Shown here in pieces: positions 45,912 through 57,443 of a stretch of DNA of 64,000 nt. The translations under genes were made by a program, and so were the position numbers. The notes under the pieces were generated by a model. It saw only the letters and a program-made list of their open reading frames with translations, did no database searches and was not told the origin of the DNA. Numbering within the stretch: position 1 is the first letter of the stretch; each line of letters starts with the position of its first letter. Source of the stretch: Tetrapyrgos nigripes. Its lineage: Eukaryota; Basidiomycota; Agaricomycetes; Agaricales; Campanellaceae. The stretch covers positions 124,001-188,000 of the forward strand of contig JAACJM010000146.1 of NCBI GenBank assembly GCA_013368315.1, in the 5' to 3' direction.

Positions 45912-47467
45912 ACTAAAATGGGCAAAAGTAAGAAAAGAAAATAAGAAGGCTTGGTAATCCCAATGGTGTCAAAGCCAAATAAGGAAATTGAACTTGGTTG
46001 AGCAGACCAACGGGTCTGTCAATCGCAATAGTTTAACATCATTGCGGACGCAACTGTTGTGGGTCATTGTTCTAATGTTATTTCTTATTTCACAGACACT
46101 CGCTTATTAGAGATTGAACAGTTAACTCACGAAGGCCTGGCCTTTTACATGTTCATTGTTGAATCAGGAGGGCCTGATCTAAGTGCGTCCTTCCTTCTTT
46201 CAAACCTTCACTGACAATTCTCTTTCTCCAGGTGGTCTCCCATTGGTAGCTTGGTCTTGCTCAAGAGACCGTCACCGTTGACACCGATGAGGTGGATCCT
46301 TCCCTTCAGCTCAACCTCTCCCTTGGGACGCAATCTAATCCCATTGAGCTTGATAGTGATTAATTCACACTGTTTTAATCTGGTACACTATCATTCTTCT
46401 TTTAGCAGTAATATGACTTACCTGACATCGAGCAGTACAATGCAACCAAATAGTTCTTTTGTTCTCCCCTCCCCAACGTAGTCTTGACATCATCAACCTC
46501 AACAGCGTAGTTTAATGTCATTTCGGACGACATTTACTTCCTAGTTCACTTTTTGTGTATTATAGCCCATGATATTACTTGGATTCTCAAGATAGTTTGA
46601 AATACATTTCTGTATAGATAGTCCGTTGAAAAAAAAAAAACAAAGTACTATCACTCTATGCTACAAATGTTCTTAAGCATCCCTTGAGCAAAAACACTAC
46701 TACGATGGATAACTATTTGCTACAAAAGGTAGTTCATCACGAAAATGTCCAGCTTAATGTAAGCCCTGATAGGTGCTTACCAGAGCCCTAATGGGAGACA
46801 AGAGATAAAAAGGCTTAGGCATCTTGTAGCAGCTTAAAAGGGAAGGTGGTTTTCATATTTGAGCATACAATAGTCAAAAGTATTTCAGAAATCCGAAATT
46901 ATTATTGTTCTTAGCAGGTTTGGAATGATTCTGATTATTGGATTGATCATAATTGTACTGAGTATTATCTGCCCATACATGGACCAAAAGATATTTGCAG
47001 CTCTCAAGACAGCATAAGCGGCATGCTTATATTCGGGCTTGCAAGCGGGTATATCAAGAAAAATGAAAGTTGACATTGGGATGAAATACAAGCAACAAAA
47101 TCATTTCAGACATGATATCATTCATAATTATTATGAGACCTTATGAGCGCATATAAGGCTCAGAAGAATATTGATACTAGTAAGAGCATAAAAGGTGTCA
47201 AAAGAAATAAGGCGAGTCTAATGCTCACAATGACACCTGGCCTTATAAGCCATCACAAGGGTCAAATTTCATTCATAGCCTTTAAGCCTTCACTATTATT
47301 CTTGTCCTTACATTGGAACATGATCGGCAAAATAAGGTCAAGGGGAATAAGCATTAATGAGTACAAAACATTACAACACTGGAAGCTACACTAGGATTAC
47401 ATTAGAACACAGCAGAGGCAACATCAGCAAAGGTAAGCACAACAGAAAGAACAGAGCAAGGAAAACA
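45912..47467. other. No gene seen
   Basis: Upstream of the KDZ pseudogene and downstream of the DUF6698-like gene. 46750-47260 contains scattered TTATAAGG/CTTATAAG words and GTAAGCCCTGATA, also met near 56200-56320. I see no terminal inverted repeat that I could defend. Confidence 0.4.
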
Positions 47468-49438
47468 CTAAGTAGAGAGACCCAAGGCAGGACTAGTAGC
47501 ATGAGAACCAGCAGCAGAAGAAGAGCCCTCACCACCTGGCAAAGATTCTTGCAGACCCTCACCTTCACCAGCAGCGCCAGCACCCTCACCAGCACCAGCA
47601 CCAGCAACGGAAGTGGCGGCGGAAGCAGCAGCAGCAGCAACTTCGTCGGCGGCTTTCTTCTCAGCAGCCTTGCGAGCTTGAAAGGCCTTGATGCGATCTT
47701 GACGTTCCTTCTCCATGGATTCGGCCTCGTCACCGGATTCCAGGTCCGAGTCTTCAATATCGTCATCCTCAGGAACCCGACCGAAGACGCAACTAGGAAA
47801 GGAAAATGAATCAGAAGAGAGAAGACGAAAGAGAAAAAAAGACGCACGAATTCCACCACTTTATGGTTTCCTGGGCCCACTCGTCATTCTCGAGGTCGAA
47901 TCTCGCAACGATGTCTTGATGGAATTGTTGGTAACCAAAGTCATTGTCGCTCGGGACCCATCGTTCCTCACTGGAGAGGGCAAAGCGTACCTAGGAGAAG
48001 TACGGTGTAATATTAGCAAGACGTACAAGAAAAGAGAACGAGGAAATGAATAAGAGAGACAAAGACTTACGTGGCAGCAAACGGTGGCGATGAACCCAGG
48101 CGTAATGGACTTGATGTCGTTCTGCTTGGCGTTGCAGCGTTTTGGTGCGGCGTTGAAATTCTTGACTCCGGTGAGGGCCTTGCCTTGTCCAAAAAGCATA
48201 GCGCAAGCAGTCTGTAAACGTTACATCAAAAAGAGTGGAAAGAAAAAGTAGAAAAAGAAATGAAAATCTTACCCGGATGAGGAGCAAGTTCCGAAAAAGA
48301 CCATCCCACTCCTTGCCTTTGCCTTGCTGGTATTGGTCGGCAGCGTAGACGAAGTATGGCATCGAGGAGTTGTTGACCTTGGACTTGCCTGTAGCCATCT
48401 TGTTCTTGATCCTGCAAGGACGTTAGCATCGGACAGATGAATAAACATTGAAAGACAAAACTTACTTTTTAGAGTCAGTGAGGAATGCTCTACGAAGGGA
48501 TCGAGGGCAGAGGAGCTCGGCGGTGAAGTCGTTCTTGTAGCCTCGGGAGACCTTCGTTGTTTCTTCAGTAGATATGGGTGGGGTGTCGTTGTCGGGATCT
48601 GGGAGCATCCACTTCAGTACCTTGTAGCGGATGAGGTTTGTGTCGGCAACACGAGCTGCATCAGCAGCCTGGTCAAGCTTACAAGGTGTCAGTGGGTGAT
48701 CGACGAGAAAAGGAATAACCACGTACCATTCTCAAAAAGCTCGCCAACGTGTCATCGTCTTCAGGGCCATTGCCGCCTTCAGCCTCCTTCTCAAGGTAAG
48801 CGTCGAGGTCCTCAGCGAAAGAAGGAACACGCTTGATCAAGGCTTCAACCGCCTTGATGTGCCACTCGATATCCGCCTCGGACCTGCAAGAAAAAAGTGT
48901 TTATACGCGCATACAGTCAGCTCCCAATCAGATATCAAAAAGGATAGTACGCACATGTCTTCGACAAATGGATCATCCTTGTTCTCAGAAGCCCAAGAGA
49001 CACGCAACGCGGTTGAAGGTGTGATATAGGGCGACTGGGTCCAGTACCACCACTGAGCTGCGTGGATATACTGTTTTTCCTTTGTATGCCTAGGATAGGC
49101 GTGTTAGCACAAGGGTAGAAGTAGAATATGTCAATCACTTACACTTTCTTGGAACGCTTACGCGACTTTTCAACGACGACAATGACGCGTTTGCTCCCAG
49201 TGGATTGGGTGTCGTCAGCGGAGTCGTCGCCAGACGGTTCTTGAGATCGACGCGAACTTGCTGAAGTCCGAGAGCTTGACAAGTGACGAGGGGAGGAAGA
49301 GCGATGAGAGGAGGAAGAACGACGAGATGAGGAGTTGGGCTCTTGGTGACGAGCTGAAGAAGACGTTGAGGAGCTTGTAGGTTCTTTCCTGGGTCGGTTA
49401 GGCGGTCGAGACATGGCAGGCACTGCTGGAGGAGGCAT
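47468..49438 (-). CDS. DUF6698-like protein, 8 exons
   Basis: Exons (minus) 49438-49143, 49089-48955, 48883-48727, 48677-48466, 48411-48273, 48211-48071, 47990-47848 and 47792-47468 join in phase to 515 residues. The N-terminus is Ser/Pro/Arg-rich and ends in a basic KSRKRSKKV. The folded middle has QYIHAAQWWYWTQSPYIT, FAEDLDAYLEKEAEGG, NLIRYKVLKWMLPDPDND, MPYFVYAADQYQQGKGKEW, NAKQNDIKSITPGFIATVCC and RFALSSEERWVPSD. The C-terminus is Ala/Gly/Glu-rich and low-complexity (AADEVAAAAASAATS). The arrangement resembles, from memory, the DUF6698 family of Agaricomycetes, whose function is unknown. No stop or frame slip is seen. The start is the first ATG in frame; an upstream exon is possible. Confidence 0.82.
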
Positions 49439-49965
49439 TGGGTAGGAGCAAGACGAGGGAGATGGTGGTGGTTGAGAGTAAAGGAACGAGCGTCGAGACG
49501 ACAAGTCTTTAGCATCTGAAGATAAACAAGTGAACAAACAAAAATTGTGACATCACACAAAGCTTTACTGACCGCTCGTTCACTCTTTCGCTGCATTCTC
49601 ACCATATACATACAAGATATGTGTATTAAAGTACATATACCGTACATAGACATTGTTAAATACTAATGGTATGAAAAAAAAATGACAAAAAAACGTAAAA
49701 AGGTAGCATATAGTCAGCCTTTGGTCCAATATTTGACCCAAGTACATCAGCAAAAATACAAGTCGACTTTTCCGGACTTAAGAGACTTTTTCGAGTCTTA
49801 TCGCCACTGTTCGTACCTTTTTCAGGAGAGGTCTTTTTTCAGACTTTTTTGGGAGTACTTTTTTTGGGTTTTGACTTACCAAAGGACTTTTTTGGGACTT
49901 TCTACTTACTGGAAGACTTTTTGTTACCCATGCTACTTCTGATGACTTTTACATACATGAACTTA

Positions 49966-50474
49966 TTACGCCGACATCAATTTTCTGCCCAGATTGAAAA
50001 ATTCACGATAATCCTCCAACTGCTGTTCCAGCCTCTTCACGCGACGTTGACACTTTAGGAGTTTCGCTTCAAGCTCACGAGAGGCTTCCCGAGCTGCATC
50101 TCGTTCTGAGATAGCACTGTTCTTCTCTCGCATGACAATCTCCAGCTCCCTCTTTTCTGCATCCCATTTATGGCATCCTACAGCTAACGGCTCACTCTCA
50201 CTCTCAGACTCTGTTTCAGATTCTGTCTCTGAGTTGTGTCGTCTTGACGGCCTGCAAATGAAGGTGTCAGTGTCAAAGATCATAGCCAACACAATTCTGA
50301 GACACACGCGAGAGTATTTTTCGGCTTTGGCGTGTATTCAGGAATATGCAATTTTGGAGTGGAAGAGTGAATTGGACTGGGAGTCAGGCGGCGAAATTCT
50401 GCCAGCTGTTGACTAAAACTCGGACTGTTGTGACCTAACCTGAGCAGCGGCATCAGAAACTGGGTATGGGTCAT
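49966..50474 (-). CDS. Small coiled-coil protein, 2 exons
   Basis: Exon 1 is 50474-50308 and exon 2 is 50251-49966, with a 56-bp intron (GTGTGT...TGCAG) and a clean join, giving 150 residues. After a Pro/Ser N-terminus comes an acidic repeat (ETESETESESESEPLAVG) and a long charged helix (about 85-140, KRELEIVMREKNSAISERDA, REASRELEAKLLKCQRRVKR) ending LGRKLMSA. It probably oligomerises through the coiled coil. I do not recognise a family. It is transcribed on the same strand as the DUF6698-like gene, 0.5 kb upstream of it. Confidence 0.65.
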
Positions 50475-50553
50475 TAACAGGATAAAAATTTACGGAGACC
50501 CCGGAGGAATTTTTAGCCCAGCTCGCTCAATCCAAGGCATCTGGAAAGACTGA

Positions 50554-50812
50554 AATCGACGCCGCTGACATCGCTGGCACTGGGGCAACCGTGGAAGGGA
50601 GTATAGACGGTACCTCACAGGGAGAGGTCACTACGTCTACAGGCACAAGCGCTAGGAATGACATCATTGACGACGTCGTCATGAATTCAGCGGATGGCGA
50701 GGGTCTTGGTAATATTAGTGGTGAGGGCGAGGAAGAGGGAGACGAAGAGGAAGACGAAGAGGAGCAAGATGAGGGAAGTATGCAGCTGAAGGCTGTCACT
50801 TCCGAGTTCTGA
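50554..50812 (+). CDS. Acidic terminal exon of an unidentified gene
   Basis: An open frame reads IDAADIAGTGATVEGSIDGT and ends in a strongly acidic tract (GEGEEEGDEEEDEEEQDEG) then TGA 50810-50812. Upstream codons (TPEEFLAQLAQSKASG, from about 50491) look coding, but the exon start is uncertain. No upstream exon was found, so this is a partial gene or a relic. Confidence 0.35.
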
Positions 50813-51634
50813 GCCTGTCGTGTTTAAACGGTGCGTAGCTTCTGAGATACTATACAGTACTCAGTTTACTGATTCTTACTCCAGAATGGCGAAATGCTCT
50901 GAGCAGTGTTGTCAAGCTCATTACACAGGCCGCTTTCAGCCGCACCCGTATGCGAAGGGCACCCACTTTCCGACATCCATCGTAGCTCTAGAAGACACTT
51001 TACATTACTTTCCATTACTATCACATCGCTTTTCGAGAGTTTAATGACTTCAACAGATAAGGTGGAAAGCAGTCGTTAGCCAGGAGAATCAAAAAAAAGA
51101 ACTCATGGTTCTGACATGGGATTGACGGTACCAACAAGGTTGACCACGACGGGTGATGGAGCCGTCCATGAGGTCATCGGAGATGAGGACAGATTGAGGC
51201 ATTGTTGTAAGCAGGCTTGCAATGGGCTGATATAGTAGGATATATCTGTACAAAAATGTATTTTCGTACGCCTTTCTGTCGAGCGGATATTTTTGTATCT
51301 TGGCGTGTGGGGTAATAGAAGTTTCAGATCTCGAGATCCAATTCCAAATTGGGTGAGTTGAGTCAAAATACAGTGCGGTAAAGAAAGAAAGACTTCCGAT
51401 TGCAGACCGGGTTGAGACCGGGGCCTAAGTATGTTTAGCACTTCCTCTTCAGGCGAGTTGAGCCAATGTAACAGTGGGCTATACTTACTTACTGATCTCA
51501 ATATCAAGTACTTATTCATTTCCACACGCTGTAAGTACTTTTAAACACTTTGATGTACCTATCCTTGACTATCATTACCCTTCCACACCTTGACTTGACG
51601 TGTTACCCAAGCATTGTCTTTGTCCTTCTTCATC
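50813..51634. other. No gene seen; probable promoter of the Plavaka-type gene
   Basis: Chance open frames only on both strands. If the Plavaka transposase is part of a complete element, its left terminal repeat should lie in or before this stretch; I could not identify it. Confidence 0.4.
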
Positions 51635-54600
51635 ATGGACTTCAAATGTGATGGCTGTGGACGCAGCAACTTCAAGAGTCGTGCTGGCTACACCAATCAT
51701 ATCAATTCGTGTGCCAAAGCAGGACAGAACCGGGTGGCCACTGCAAAAGCTGTACATGCCAAGAGACGTGACAGAGCCCCTGCAGAGAGCTCTCGGATGG
51801 CCTTGAAACGTTCCCATAGGCATTTGAGAGAGGAGGAATCAGCAGATGTAAGTACCATGCCTTCCTTCATTGTGTTTCCGGAATGCTACACAGGTTTCTA
51901 GCCTGGACAATCCAGTGGACTGAGTCATCAAAGTGACAATGAGATCCAACCAATCACAATGGAATTGCAACTATCTAATGTGTGTTAAATTATACTATTT
52001 AGTACTATGTATTTTATTCTTACTGTTTTATCTGAATAGGATTTGCTACAAGAGCCTCAATTAGAACAGGATATACCTATGGACCAGCTGTCTGAACAAG
52101 TATGTTTTTTTTTTTGGCTACAAGTTCTCCTATTCAGTCTGATACACCCCAGAATGCACCCCCTGCTCACAGGCGGCAACCTCCAAGAGACTGTAAGGAC
52201 CCAATCCCTGCCCAAAATCCTGCACCAATTATTCGTCAATTGCCACCACCTCTCCTTTCTTCAGCTCATACTCCATATCTACCACCACCAAGTCCTCTTC
52301 CTGCAAATTCTTCTGCTACAATGGGAGATGATGCATGTATGCGCTCTCCAACTCCTCCCTTCCCAGACGATCCACTAGATGTTCTTCCAAGGGCAGATCC
52401 AGAGTCAGACGAAGGGAAACATGTAACTGATGTGGATGAGTTTGGTTTGTATCTGTGTGTACGATGAACCACCATCCCTGGATCCTATGGAAAATGTCAA
52501 CCTAGAAAACATCACAGACTCACCATTGCTAGTCAACACATCAGAGTCGAGATCACCTATTGCTAGTTTTGGTTCCAGTGTTGACGCCATCATATCTGAC
52601 CCATCTTCCATCTCCAAATCCACTGCTATTCCATTCTCAAACATATCTACCTTCCGCCTCATGAAATGGTTCTATGAGATGAAGGACAAGTCTCTTTCCA
52701 GCCTGAATGACCTAGTGCACACAGTTATCCAGCCTCGTGGTCCCAATGGCTTTCGACAGGAGCATTTTGACAACTTTGATGCTGGTCGGGAAGGTGCTCA
52801 CATGGACAAGTATTTTGCTGCCAAGAATGCAGATGCAGAAGAACATCCACTTCCTTTTAATGCTGCTGATGGATGGAAGAAGAGCTCAGTCAACATTCGA
52901 CTCCCTCGTGCTGGTAAACCTTCAACTGAGCAGATGACAGTGGAGGGAGTTTGGCATAGAGATGTTGGTCAAGTTGTGAAGGCTTCATTTCAGGACAAGG
53001 CATCTCTTGACTTCCATATGAAGCCATACAAACAGATGTGGAGACCATCACCAGAAGAACCACCTATGCGTGTTCATGGTGAGGTATTCTGGACTGACCG
53101 CATGCTGGAGATGGATAGGAACCTTCCAAGAATTGAGGGCTGCAACCTGGAGAGAGTGGCTGCTACAGTCATGCTCTGGTCAGATTCCACACATTTGACC
53201 AGTTTTGGCTCTCACAAGATGTGGCCAGTTTATATGTTTCTGGGAAACCTCTCAATGTATATCCGTTCCCGATCAAGCTCCCACTCTGTTCATCACATTG
53301 CATATGTCCCAAGTGTAAGTTGTATGATTCCATGTATATTCATTTTACTTATTGTGATTTAGCTACCAGCTCGCTTTCAGGACCTCTATCGGCAAATTTT
53401 TGACACTGCTGCGTCTAGTGCTGAGATGACTCACTGTCGACGAGAACTCATGCATGCGGTTCTTGGTCTTATCTTTAATCCCTCATTCCGGGAGGCTTTT
53501 CTCAAAGGCCTTGTTGTTCTATGTTCAGACTCAGTTTTACGTCGGATTTTTCTGCGCCCCTTTTCTTGGTCGGCTGACTATGTTGAAAAGTGAATCTTTT
53601 TTACTACTTATAAAATCAATAGTCTAATTTCATTACAGGGTCTTGCTTGCAGCAATGATGTTTCTCTCAGAATACCCATGTCCTGGCTGCATGGTTGAGA
53701 AACGTAATATTCGCAATCTTGGTCAAGTCTATGCTATGCGACGTTTGATCACCAACGCACGGACTGATGATGAGTGGCGCCAAGGCCGGGTAATTGCAGT
53801 CCAGAAGCTCATCTATGAAAAGGGACGGTCAGTTCGGAACGTTGATGTCTTGAATACATTGAAAGAGGGATCCTATGTGCCAACAATGGTACGTTGAGTA
53901 TTATACCTTGATAGCTGGTTTCTCACTAGTGTGCAGAGCCATCTTTCCATCTTTTTCCTACCTCTTGGTGTCAATATGTTTTCCTTGTTTGCAATTGATG
54001 TCTTGCATGATTTTGAATTGGGAAAGTGGAAGGATTTGTTTTTGCATCTTTGTCGGATTCTACAGTCAATTGGAAAGGACCAGTTGGCAGAACTGAATGA
54101 ACGGTAAGTCTTTCATAGTATGTTTCTAAATTTTTCTGATTCACAATTAGTTACCGAGATATTCCTACATTTGGACATGCAACAATTCGTCCATTCAGAG
54201 ATGATGTTTCTGATCTAAAAGGTTTTGCGGCTCGCAACTTTGAGGATCTTCTGCAGGTACTTATATCCAATCTTTAGTTGTAGCTATATTTGTACTGATA
54301 AGTTTATAGATTTGTATGCCACCATTTGAAGGTCTCTTTGGTGAGCGCAAGCATGAGAAGATTATTCAAGATCTACTCTTCGACATGCTTGTCTTCCATG
54401 CCTATGCCAAACTCCGAGTGCATACAGACTCAACAATTGAGAGCTTCAGACTCACAGTTCAGTCTCTTGGTCAGTCACTACGCAGGTTTCAGAGCCAGAC
54501 ATGTGCATTTTATTCAAAGACCAAGGAGCTGCCACGTGAGCATGCTTCTCGCACACGAAAAGCCAAGGCAAAGACCAAGGATGGTGGAGTGCTGTCTCCA

Positions 54601-56087
54601 GAAGATTTTGAGATCAGAGGCAAGAGTTTTAGCATGGAAACATACAAGACTCATGCTCTTGGTCATTATCCAGATCACATTGTGATTTTTGGGACTTCTA
54701 TTTCCACCAGAGATGTGAGTAAATTACCCTTTCATATGTTACTTATATTGATAAGTTGTCAGGGTGAGAGTGCTCATCGTTTGGTTAAATTCATGTATGG
54801 ACTTGCTAGTAAGCAAGACCATACTGCAAGTATTGCTACAATTGAGCGCCGGCACTTTACTCTCCAACGTCTTGACCAGGGTGTTACAACAACAGCCAAG
54901 AAGCACAAGAACCCTGCTCGCAAACTTCTGACTGCAAAACATGAAGAAATCCTTCCAGCTACAGATCCTACCTTGCGCTATCATGTTGCAGCTTCTCAAA
55001 AGAATTGGACCACTATCCATGATCTCATGTCTTCTGGCCACAATGATCCTGCTTTAACAGTCAGTGTATTTTCTTGTTACATTACCAGATTTAACCATGC
55101 CTTTAGAACTTTAAGCAAGGACTGGAACATCATCTCTTGCAGCGCTTACTTCCAAATGAAGATGAGTTGGATCTTGATACCATAGGTATTGTTAATGATC
55201 GCCTATACCTTCATGACACCATCCGCTTCAATTTTACCAGCTATGAATGCCGTCGAGAACTAGATTCAGTGAATCCCAAACGACATGCAGATATAATGCT
55301 GCTATCAGGGGACACTGAGTCTGATCCTCATCCTTATATCTATGCACGAGTCATTGGCATATACCAAGTCAACATTCGGCATTGGGGTCCAAAATCTACT
55401 AGCATCAAGGTAGAGCGCATGGATGTTCTCTTTGTTCGATGGTTTGAACGGGATCAGTCCTATCGCTGTGGTTTTAATGCAAAGCGGCTGCCACGGTTAC
55501 AGTTTCTTCCCAGCACCAATCCTGATGCTTTTGGTTTCATTGATCCAAGTGTAGTTCTACGTGGATGTCATCTTATCCCTGCATTCAATCACGGCTACAC
55601 CACTGAATACCTTGAATATCCTGATTCTGTTGGTCGAGTTCCTCATCTCACCACTGCAGGTCTAGTTCTGGATGAGGCAGACTGGAAATACTACTATGTC
55701 TCAATGTGACTTTTCTCTTGTTTCCTCGTGTATATCATCTAATTAATTTTCAGTGCTGTTGATCGTGATATGTTCATGCGGTATCGTGGGGGTGGTATTG
55801 GACATACACCAACCAGAGATGCTACTTGTGCATTTGAGGAAGAGGCTCTGGGCCAGAAGTCAAAGGGTAAGGCTGTAGCTGTGGAATCAGAGGAGGAAGA
55901 TGAGGAAATGGATACAGAGGAAGAGGTCAGAGTGGAGGACAGTGATAATGAAGCTTCTGGTGATGAGAGCAATGGAGAGGAAGGTCTCTCTGATGAGGAT
56001 ATGGAGGCTGATGCTGCAGAAGACTTGGGATGGTATGAGCAGGAAGCTGAATTCTATGGTAATGAGTATGATGATGATTGGGACTGA
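51635..56087 (+). CDS. Plavaka-type (CACTA-like) transposase, 12 exons, nearly intact
   Basis: Exons: 51635-51847, 51902-51979, 52040-52099, about 52126-53314, 53363-53589, 53639-53888, 53937-54103, 54151-54256, 54310-54714, 54763-55059, 55107-55705, 55754-56087. The N-terminus has a C2HC finger (CDGCGRSNFKSRAGYTNHIN then SC). Then a Pro-rich linker, ENVNLENITDSP, GKPSTEQMTVEGVWHRDVG, FWTDRMLEMDRNLPRI, VMLWSDSTHLTSFG (first catalytic-type Asp), PARFQDLY, YPCPGCMVEKRN, AIDVLHDFELGKWKDL (second Asp), FEGLFGERKHEKIIQDLLFD, a polyprotein-like C-terminal domain ending FMRYRGGGIGH, and an acidic tail. All joins from 53314 onward keep phase. Frame slips occur only at a T-run near 52104-52115 and a TG-run near 52451. 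Family naming is from memory. Terminal repeats were not found. Confidence 0.85.
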
Positions 56088-57443
56088 TTGTACTATCTTA
56101 CTATGGCTTGAAGTTCATTTGCCTTCTTGCAATCTTTAATAAGAGCTCAGAATAAATCTGAAATGTTACAAGGAGTAAAATAATTTCCATCCGTTATAAG
56201 GTTGAAAATGATTCCAAATCATATAACAACCATTATTCTTATACATCCTTATAATGTCCAAGAATATAGTGGGACATTTTAAGAGCTTACCAGGACACCC
56301 CCTGTTATTATCAGGGCTTGTAACAACTCAAAATCATTTTGGCCTTCTTACATCTGCCTACAATTCTCCCTCTTAATTTCCATACTTCCAATGCCACATA
56401 ATTTTGGCCCAGTACATTATATGCACAGGTAACATCTCACTAGTATTTTGGTACAATATATTGCCTAAAAGTTTTCAGACATTTTTGTGATGTCAGAGAC
56501 CGGCAATAGAAATCTGAATGACTTAACTTAAAGGCCTCGCGTTGTTCCGAGAAAGCCGTGAACGACGTCATGGGTCTCGACCGTGATTCCAGATGAGCGC
56601 TTGACGAGCGCCAACGCACAGGGGTGGGAGTTTGAACCCGTGGAAAAGATCCAGGAGGTCGCTACGACATAAATTAACTCAGCCTAAAGGCCTCGTAACA
56701 ATAAGTACTCTAATGGAGCGGACAATAAACTACAGAAAAACTGCGATATCTGGGGTCTGGCAGGTTATCTGTCTGTTCCAATGTATGTTTATACTTCAGA
56801 ATGGCAGAAGGTACAAGCTATACATGAAAAATTATCTGCTAAATTGGGGCTACATTCATTTTCCAGCTTTTGAAAATTTCAGCCACAACTAGGTGCATGT
56901 AGCATGTGTTGGCTGCCATATCCATATGGCCATGAAAGATACTTATCACTTCAAATATATGTACTTAACATGCACTATTTGTATGCACAGTTGTAGTAAA
57001 AAGATTTGCTTGATGGGTATGGTGGGTCTACTTGTACGGGTACAGATCGACACGCGTCGGCCTTACCTGTGACCCGCTGTGACCCATCACCTGCGTTTTC
57101 CCCCAATTTTTGTGAGTAATTCGTCCCAGGAGGTCCACAGATACGAGACTGCAAAACATATGTTGAATTCCACACATACAGATGGCGTGAGAAAAATACC
57201 GGATATTACCATTACGGACAGATTTCGTCAATACCAGATGCCCTCCTGGCGTCCTCTTGCATGAAGATTCTGCAAGGATTGATGTACGTACTCATCACAA
57301 AAATCAGCTCATTCCACCGAAAATGAAGCTTAAGAGGTAATAAGACACGGACGAACACAAAACCTTACATATGCGCCTCAAGGCAATTCTGACTTGACGA
57401 TAAACCTCAACCATCTTTGCGCTACTCATTCTGATCTCTCCAA
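56088..57443. other. Non-coding; AT-rich subterminal-like repeats and tRNA-like repeat
   Basis: 56150-56330 is AT-rich with TTATAAGG-type words. 56530-56703 holds a short dispersed repeat with a B-box-like GGGTTCAAACTCCC on the minus strand (see findings). 56700-57440 has no supported gene and should contain the promoter of the gene at 57444. Confidence 0.45.

Noticed and set aside
47386..47880. 164-aa minus-strand ORF rich in Leu
   Set aside because: It overlaps the last two exons of the DUF6698-like gene in another frame. The Leu-rich composition is a shadow of the Ala/Gly-rich C-terminus.
49135..49653. 172-aa minus-strand ORF
   Set aside because: It is an alternative frame of the Ser/Arg-rich first exon of the DUF6698-like gene and lacks the in-phase join to the next exon.
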